Positions 7,266-11,040 of a DNA stretch of 11,040 nucleotides are shown one piece after another (the first letter of the stretch is position 1; the number at the start of each line of letters is the position of its first letter). Location: assembly GCA_009921785.1 (NCBI GenBank), contig RFXE01000041.1, forward strand, positions 1 to 11,040, given 5' to 3'. The stretch is from Alphaproteobacteria bacterium. GTDB taxonomy: Bacteria > Pseudomonadota > Alphaproteobacteria > Rhizobiales > Beijerinckiaceae. Both the position numbers and the translations under genes were made by a program. The notes beneath the pieces were generated by a model that did not search any database, was not told the DNA's origin, and saw nothing but the letters and a program-made list of their open reading frames with translations.

Positions 7266-7601
7266 TCAATTTCCGAACCAACCCTCTTTCAAATACTGCA
7301 TATATTCAAAAACTGTCCCGTATTTCCGGATGAAAACGACCTTTAGAAAATCGCCAACGACGAACGGCGGAATCAAGATTTCCTGCCCTTCAATATGCGG
7401 CTCGATCGCTTCGACCCGATAGGCAATGTGCGGATTGTTACGCACGATTGCTGGCACGCTGGTGCCCTCTGCATAGCGTAGAAACTCGATATGTTCGGGA
7501 TGATTGCGCGGATTCGTCACCCATACGCGGCTTTGTTCGACCCAATCCTCGTTCGGTTGCGGCACGGTCGTCGTAATTCCGATATGGTCAAAAATATACA
7601 T
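7266..7601 (-). CDS. Small VOC (glyoxalase/dioxygenase fold) protein
   Basis: A compact 111-residue protein with two beta-alpha-beta-beta-beta modules, as in the vicinal oxygen chelate superfamily. The four expected metal ligands can be placed: H6 in FDHIGIT (strand 1), E39 in HIEFLRY (end of first module), H58 in PHIAYRV (start of second module) and E99 in VFEYMQY (last strand). A divalent metal site for isomerase, lyase, epimerase or ring-opening chemistry is therefore plausible. The first module is short (33 residues between ligands, where about 50 is common), so it is a compact variant. The ATG at 7601 has GGAG eight bases upstream. It lies 74 bases after the binding-protein gene, with a hairpin between them, and 21 bases before the gene of unknown function, whose reaction it may assist. 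Family assignment is reasonably firm, the reaction unknown. Confidence 0.78.
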   Translation of the reverse strand: MYIFDHIGITTTVPQPNEDWVEQSRVWVTNPRNHPEHIEFLRYAEGTSVPAIVRNNPHIAYRVEAIEPHIEGQEILIPPFVVGDFLKVVFIRKYGTVFEYMQYLKEGWFGN

Positions 7602-7637
7602 CGGCCGAACTCCAGTCGAGTATTACGCCGTAACAGG

Positions 7638-7665
7638 AGAAAGGCGACACCTCTAAGGTGCCGCC
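7638..7665 (-). terminator. Intercistronic hairpin with T-rich tail after the binding-protein gene
   Basis: On the minus strand the arms GGCGGCACC (7665-7657) and GGTGTCGCC (7651-7643) can form a nine-pair stem (eight Watson-Crick and one G-U) around a five-base loop TTAGA, followed directly by TTTCT (7642-7638). It begins ten bases beyond the stop codon of the binding-protein gene and ends 36 bases before the VOC start. This has the shape of a weak rho-independent terminator or an RNase-blocking stem. In ABC operons such a position usually raises the amount of binding-protein mRNA over the downstream genes; that role is inferred. Confidence 0.6.
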
Positions 7666-7675
7666 CCGGTCCTAA

Positions 7676-8815
7676 TCAGAGAGCCGCTTGAATGGCTGCA
7701 ACATCAACGCCCTTGTAATCTGCAGATAGAGCAAATTTTTCGGCGTCCGCTTTAACCTTTGCTGCATCGAAGGCATTGGCTTCGTCAATCAGATCGTTCT
7801 TGCAGACATCTTCGAATTTGAAGCTCTGTGTGATCTGGCCAATCTTGCGACCGGTCTCGAAGAAGAGCTCCCAACTAGATTTTAGGTGGAATCCCCATTT
7901 CTTTCGCTCATCCATGCGACCAGCAAACACCGACGCCAATTGCATCATGGACTCAGTTGCAACAGCAGGGGTCATTTGCGAGGCAAGCCCCGGGAATTGC
8001 TCCATGACGATCTGCGTTGCCGCACGTGGATTATGTTTTCCGAATTCGAGCCCTGCTGCCCAACCTTGGAAGTAACGGGCATAAAGTTTGCGCTTGGCAG
8101 CGTCTTCGAAGTCAGCCTTGCGGATTACAAAACTATTTGCAGGAAGTTTCGAGAAATCGCGCCCTAGGAAGTGATCAAAATCGAGTCCTTGGCCCTTCCA
8201 CATCGCACGATAGCCTTCCCAACATAGAGCTGCATCGCCCTTACCTTCCTTGAGTACGGTACCCCACATTGGCCAACCGGCGTCGACATATTTCACTTTC
8301 GTTACGTCAACACCTGCAGCCGCCAGCATCGGATCTGTAATCGATTGCCAACCGGCGCTGCCGAGCAAGATCGTCTTGCCTTCGAGCTCTTTAAGGCTCT
8401 TTGGCTTCTGACCCTTCCGAAAAGCAAAGGTGAACACGTCGCCGCCACCCATATGGAATGCAGAAACAAGCGGCATACCCTGTTCTAGAGCCAGGGAGAA
8501 AACACCAGGCGACGGATAGCCAACATCGGCCTGTTTCTGATCAACGAGTTTAACGGTTGATGTCGCTTCAGACGGTCCGGGTTCGAGCGTTGTAGCGATG
8601 TCACCGAAATAGCCAAACTTCTTTGCAACCCAATACGGATAGTCGTCGAGCACCTCAACGGTCCCGCGCGGTGATACCCACCTCACAGTGTCTGCGGCTA
8701 AAGCGGAGCTTACCCCGCCAAGGCCACCAAAAGCCGCGGCTGACACACCGCCTGCTGTCAAAGTCAAAAGACGCCGACGGTCAATCATTAAACTATCGCC
8801 TGTAAGCTTAGTCAT
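7676..8815 (-). CDS. ABC transporter periplasmic substrate-binding protein, NitT/TauT (SsuA/THI5-like) type, Tat-exported
   Basis: A 379-residue solute-binding protein. The N-terminus carries a Tat-type signal: MIDRRRLLTL with arginines at 13-15, a hydrophobic Ala/Gly-rich stretch to about residue 40, and an ALA-A cleavage site at about 40/41. The mature part follows the NMT1/THI5-like pattern: the YPYWVAKKFGYF segment early, a DVGYPSPG turn contacting ligand, and GKTILLGSAGWQS in the second lobe. These proteins bind small organics such as sulfonates, pyrimidines, aromatic acids and amides and deliver them to the permease, so the ligand is not specified by family. The ATG at 8815 is fixed by a strong GAGGGGG five bases upstream; a second ATG at residue 10 is closer to the twin-arginine motif but is less well placed relative to a Shine-Dalgarno. 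Tat export suggests folding, or cofactor binding, in the cytoplasm. An aromatic-rich middle (WPMWG, WEGYRAMW) could line a pocket for a ring compound. Confidence 0.9.
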   Translation of the reverse strand: MTKLTGDSLMIDRRRLLTLTAGGVSAAAFGGLGGVSSALAADTVRWVSPRGTVEVLDDYPYWVAKKFGYFGDIATTLEPGPSEATSTVKLVDQKQADVGYPSPGVFSLALEQGMPLVSAFHMGGGDVFTFAFRKGQKPKSLKELEGKTILLGSAGWQSITDPMLAAAGVDVTKVKYVDAGWPMWGTVLKEGKGDAALCWEGYRAMWKGQGLDFDHFLGRDFSKLPANSFVIRKADFEDAAKRKLYARYFQGWAAGLEFGKHNPRAATQIVMEQFPGLASQMTPAVATESMMQLASVFAGRMDERKKWGFHLKSSWELFFETGRKIGQITQSFKFEDVCKNDLIDEANAFDAAKVKADAEKFALSADYKGVDVAAIQAAL

Positions 8816-8891
8816 TTGTTCCCCCTCGAGTTAAAACCATCATAAGTTCAATGCCCGCACAATTTGATGGGTCCCCCCACTTTACGAACAT

Positions 8892-9740
8892 TTATGCCTC
8901 CCAACTGGCCCATTTTTTACCGAACCAGAAGAAGAAGATGTAAATCGAGATGCCAATCGTCGCGAGCATGAGAATAATCGCAAAAAACTGAGGCATCCGG
9001 ATAAGTGCAGAATAATAAGTCAGACGATTACCAAGCCCCTCGGCACCCCCTACCATCTCGGCTCCAATCGCCGTCAAAAGACCAAAAATCGAACCGACCA
9101 TCAACCCGACAATGATCATCGGCATGGCCATCGGGATTCTGATTTTCGTAAATATCTGAAGTGTGCTGGCACCGAATGAGCGCGCAAGCGCAATTTTAGC
9201 CAAATCAACGCGCCGGAAACCCGTTGCCGCGTTGATCATCACCATCGGGCCGCTAGCGAGAGCAACCGCAATTATTCGTGGTTCACTGCCAAAGCCAAAG
9301 CGGAGAATTAGTAACGGTACCAACGCCAGCATAGGCGTTGTGACAAGTAATAAGATATATGGCGTGACAACTTTTTCCACGAACGGAAATTGTGTGATCA
9401 CGGCAGCAAGGATGAAACCGATTGAGCCGCCAATGAAAAACCCTGTCAGCAATTCGTAAAGCGTAACTACAACATGAGGCCAGAGGAAATGCCATTCGGT
9501 AAACAAAGCGGTGACGATTTGTGTCGGTTTGGGTAGGATGTACTGTGGCACATTGAAAAGCCTCAACAATATCTCGGTGCCACCGATAATGACAACTGCG
9601 ACCAAAACTATAACAATGGTCTCAAGCTTCGATCGGTGATCTCCAGAACCAAAAGCGGAAAGTCCTGCAAGACCCGATCCACCCGATTCCCCCTGCTTCT
9701 TATTGAATTCGGGAATTTTATTACCCAACGCCTTGTCCAA
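8892..9740 (-). CDS. ABC transporter permease, NitT/TauT (SsuC/TauC-like) family
   Basis: A 282-residue inner-membrane permease with a hydrophilic, Gly/Ser-rich N-terminal tail of about 38 residues and six likely membrane segments (about 41-60, 90-114, 124-146, 156-172, 205-229 and 252-272). The cytoplasmic EAA-type loop that docks on the ATPase is at 186-206 (ARSFGAS followed by IRIPMAMP). The start codon is TTG (9740-9738), strongly supported by GGAGAGG at 9750-9744, and no in-frame ATG lies nearby. A TTG start may set permease synthesis below that of the other subunits. It begins 25 bases after the ATPase gene and ends 76 bases before the binding-protein gene. It should form a homodimer in the importer. 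Confidence 0.93.
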   Translation of the reverse strand: MDKALGNKIPEFNKKQGESGGSGLAGLSAFGSGDHRSKLETIVIVLVAVVIIGGTEILLRLFNVPQYILPKPTQIVTALFTEWHFLWPHVVVTLYELLTGFFIGGSIGFILAAVITQFPFVEKVVTPYILLLVTTPMLALVPLLILRFGFGSEPRIIAVALASGPMVMINAATGFRRVDLAKIALARSFGASTLQIFTKIRIPMAMPMIIVGLMVGSIFGLLTAIGAEMVGGAEGLGNRLTYYSALIRMPQFFAIILMLATIGISIYIFFFWFGKKWASWEA

Positions 9741-9743
9741 GTG

Positions 9744-9750
9744 CCTCTCC
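9744..9750 (-). promoter_or_regulatory. Shine-Dalgarno deciding the TTG start of the permease
   Basis: GGAGAGG on the minus strand, with its GGAG core six bases before TTG at 9740-9738. It is the best ribosome site in this gap, and there is no competing ATG in frame, so it decides the start. Confidence 0.75.
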
Positions 9751-9765
9751 GTCAGTCATTACGTT

Positions 9766-10551
9766 TCATGTAATCGCTAGCCCTGCAGCTGCACCGCGGC
9801 CGTGATCTATACTTCCCTTGATTTCAAGAACACGCGCGATGAAATCGGGGCGCGTTTGAATATCGACCGGACGAGGCCGGGGAATATCGATATCGTATAT
9901 CGACGCAATCCGACCAGGGCGGGCCGACATAACGACAACACGATCCGCCAAAAAAATTGCTTCAGAAATCGAATGTGTGACGAACACGATCGTCTTTCGT
10001 GTTTCCATCCAGATTTCCTGAATTAGAAGGTTCATCTCGTCACGGGTAAAAGCATCAAGAGCGCCAAACGGCTCATCCATCAGCAGGACCGAGGGATCCA
10101 CCGCCAGACTGCGTACAATCGAAGCGCGTTGCTGCATCCCGCCCGAGAGTTCACGTGGGAACTTGTTCTCGAAACCCTTGAGATTCACCCGCTCCAGCAG
10201 CGAATTAATCCGCGACTGATCAGGCTGTTTACTTTTCAACTCGAACGGCAGGGCAATATTTTTTGAAAGATTGCGCCATGGCAAGAGATTTGCGTCCTGG
10301 AAGATCATGGCGATTTCCGGATGTGGCTGATTGATTGTCTCTGATCCGAGTTTAATCTCGCCGGCACTTAGCGAATGCAGTCCAGCCATCGACCATAGAA
10401 GTGTAGACTTGCCACATCCCGACGGACCTAGAATGCAGAGGAATTCTCCCTCACGAACATCAAGTGAAACCTTGTCAAGCGCGTGGACTGAACCTGATCG
10501 CGTTTCGTAAAACTTCGTGGCAGAGTCGATCGCCATTTTTATCTTGGTCAT
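9766..10551 (-). CDS. ABC transporter ATP-binding protein, NitT/TauT (SsuB/TauB-like) family
   Basis: A 261-residue ABC ATPase that powers import with the permease. Numbered from the chosen start, it shows Walker A GPSGCGKST (42-50), the Q-loop Q85 (IFQDANLLPW), the ABC signature LSGGMQQR (135-142), Walker B VLLMDEP (155-161), the D-loop GALD (163-166) and the switch histidine H193 (VFVTH). All catalytic parts are intact. The frame runs upstream to a TTG at 10617, but there the GGGAG is almost touching the TTG and the extra 22 residues are not family-like. The ATG at 10551 gives MTKIKMAIDSATKFYE, the normal SsuB/TauB start, and has GGAA nearby. It is the first gene of the operon, so its 5' leader begins in the divergent region next to the regulator. 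Confidence 0.94.
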   Translation of the reverse strand: MTKIKMAIDSATKFYETRSGSVHALDKVSLDVREGEFLCILGPSGCGKSTLLWSMAGLHSLSAGEIKLGSETINQPHPEIAMIFQDANLLPWRNLSKNIALPFELKSKQPDQSRINSLLERVNLKGFENKFPRELSGGMQQRASIVRSLAVDPSVLLMDEPFGALDAFTRDEMNLLIQEIWMETRKTIVFVTHSISEAIFLADRVVVMSARPGRIASIYDIDIPRPRPVDIQTRPDFIARVLEIKGSIDHGRGAAAGLAIT

Positions 10552-10617
10552 TACCGTTCCATTTTCATCAAACAGACCGCGCTGTTCCAACCCAATACAA
10601 GTGTCTGGCCGAAACAA

Positions 10618-10938
10618 CTCTCCCTATTAACCAATCCGACTTGCTTATTCTTTCGTTTGATCCTAGCGCGTCAGAGTTTTATTGAAGGTCTTTCCGCCTT
10701 CCTTGAGTGAAAGTATGTTACAGAAACAAGATCCATGCAATAGGAAAAGAGCACGGAACGATAAAAATTTAATAATTAAAAAAATACAATTAAATCAATA
10801 TATTGCAGAAAAGTTATTCAAAAAATCAGCTCTCAATCATGCCGCACTGCAAAATTTCGCGCCTAAATTCAGTTGCAAATTTTAAGAATAATGTGTAATT
10901 GAATTACAAACAGTATAAGCGGTCGGAGCCGCTCTTCG
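10618..10938. promoter_or_regulatory. Divergent control region between operon and RpiR-like regulator
   Basis: An AT-rich stretch with no convincing gene of its own. It contains a candidate minus-strand promoter (TTGCAT at 10740-10735 and CATACT at 10717-10712, spacing 17), a degenerate TGTAA-N5-TTTCA site (minus strand, 10722-10708) over that -10, a candidate plus-strand promoter (TTGCAA at 10873-10878 and TAATTG at 10896-10901), and a perfect palindrome at 10894-10908. The region 10752-10820 is nearly pure A/T and could assist DNA bending. Promoter calls are by eye and uncertain; divergent control by the adjacent regulator is the likely logic. Confidence 0.45.
10894..10908. promoter_or_regulatory. 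Perfect 15-bp palindromic operator, HexR/RpiR-like
   Basis: TGTAATTGAATTACA has seven-base arms that are exact reverse complements around a single G. The published HexR (RpiR-family) consensus in proteobacteria, TGTAATTAAATTACA, differs only in the centre. It ends 30 bases upstream of the regulator's ATG and overlaps a possible -10 element, which suggests autoregulation. Confidence 0.7.
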
Positions 10939-11040
10939 ATGGACAAAAAAAAACCCATCATGCCGAATTTGGCTAGCGATCAGACGCCTGCAATAGACCT
11001 TTTGTCTCGGATTCAAAGAATAGAGGGCGGCTTATCGCCT
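10939..11040 (+). CDS. Partial RpiR/HexR-type transcriptional regulator, N-terminal 34 residues
   Basis: From ATG at 10939 the frame is open to the right edge, giving 34 codons, with an in-frame TGA upstream at 10900-10902. GGAG at 10925-10928 lies ten bases before the ATG. The end of the fragment, AIDLLSRIQRIEGGLSP, resembles the start of the RpiR helix-turn-helix domain, which usually opens with a leucine-rich helix LLxRIxxxxxxLSxxERxVAxYI. The RpiR family couples an N-terminal HTH to a C-terminal SIS sugar-phosphate-binding domain and commonly controls sugar or inositol catabolism (in rhizobia the inositol regulator IolR is of this family). The fragment is too short for certainty, but the adjacent HexR-like operator supports the call. 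Codons 3-5 are a run of nine A, and an ATG at 10960 is an alternative start. Confidence 0.55.
   Translation, partial: MDKKKPIMPNLASDQTPAIDLLSRIQRIEGGLSP

Noticed and set aside
10552..10617. Upstream extension of the ATPase gene to TTG at 10617
   Set aside because: GGGAG nearly abuts the TTG, and the 22 extra residues do not look like the family; the ATG at 10551 fits known N-termini.
10682..10885. A 67-codon plus-strand frame from TTG (or 56 codons from ATG at 10715) in the divergent control region
   Set aside because: It lies in the AT-rich promoter region, has no good ribosome site, and gives a basic sequence without family features. It overlaps the candidate operon promoter, so it is probably a chance frame.
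1..11040. Mobile elements, CRISPR arrays, tRNA or rRNA genes
   Set aside because: No transposase or integrase motifs, regularly spaced repeats, terminal inverted repeats with target duplications, or tRNA-like cloverleaf were seen on reading both strands.

Overview
The window looks like a piece of an alphaproteobacterial chromosome of moderate GC. This is inferred from the gene families: a Tat-exported NitT/TauT-type binding protein, an RpiR-type regulator, and two Gfo/Idh/MocA dehydrogenases with an SDR. It is dominated by one long catabolic operon on the minus strand. Base composition is uneven: about 24% GC in the first 240 bases, roughly 45-50% over most of the operon, and higher (about 57% in sampled lines) in the gene at 6057-7244.

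Layout from right to left, in the direction of transcription. At the right edge, on the plus strand, is the first 34 codons of a regulator whose N-terminus fits the RpiR/HexR family. Just upstream of it is a perfect 15-bp palindrome (10894-10908) close to the known HexR operator. The roughly 390-bp divergent region separates it from the operon: ABC ATPase (9766-10551), permease (8892-9740), Tat-dependent substrate-binding protein (7676-8815), an intercistronic hairpin (7638-7665), a small VOC-fold protein (7266-7601), a protein of unknown function that I read as a TIM-barrel hydrolase-like protein (6057-7244), an SDR dehydrogenase (5275-6060), two different Gfo/Idh/MocA oxidoreductases (4259-5275 and 3190-4230), an amidohydrolase/deacetylase-type metallohydrolase (1999-3129), a RidA-like enamine/imine deaminase homologue (1507-1980) and a PLP-dependent D-threonine aldolase/D-serine dehydratase-like enzyme (409-1494). 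Gaps are short or are stop/start overlaps, so the eleven genes probably form one transcription unit of about 10 kb.

Taken together, the operon encodes uptake of a small organic solute followed by a pathway with three redox steps (SDR and two Gfo/Idh/MocA), a hydrolase of unknown specificity, and a final module that could deacylate an N-acyl compound, cleave or dehydrate the resulting D-beta-hydroxy-amino acid, and remove the reactive enamine/imine with RidA. The substrate cannot be read from the sequence. A cyclic polyol, amino-sugar or N-acylated amino compound is the best guess. No kinase and no complete sugar-catabolic route is present, so products probably enter central metabolism elsewhere.

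At the left edge, after a 156-bp AT-rich gap, is the start of a very AT-rich, lysine- and asparagine-rich gene on the minus strand. It runs off the window, is unlike the operon in composition, and was not recognised. No tRNA, rRNA, CRISPR array or insertion sequence was seen.
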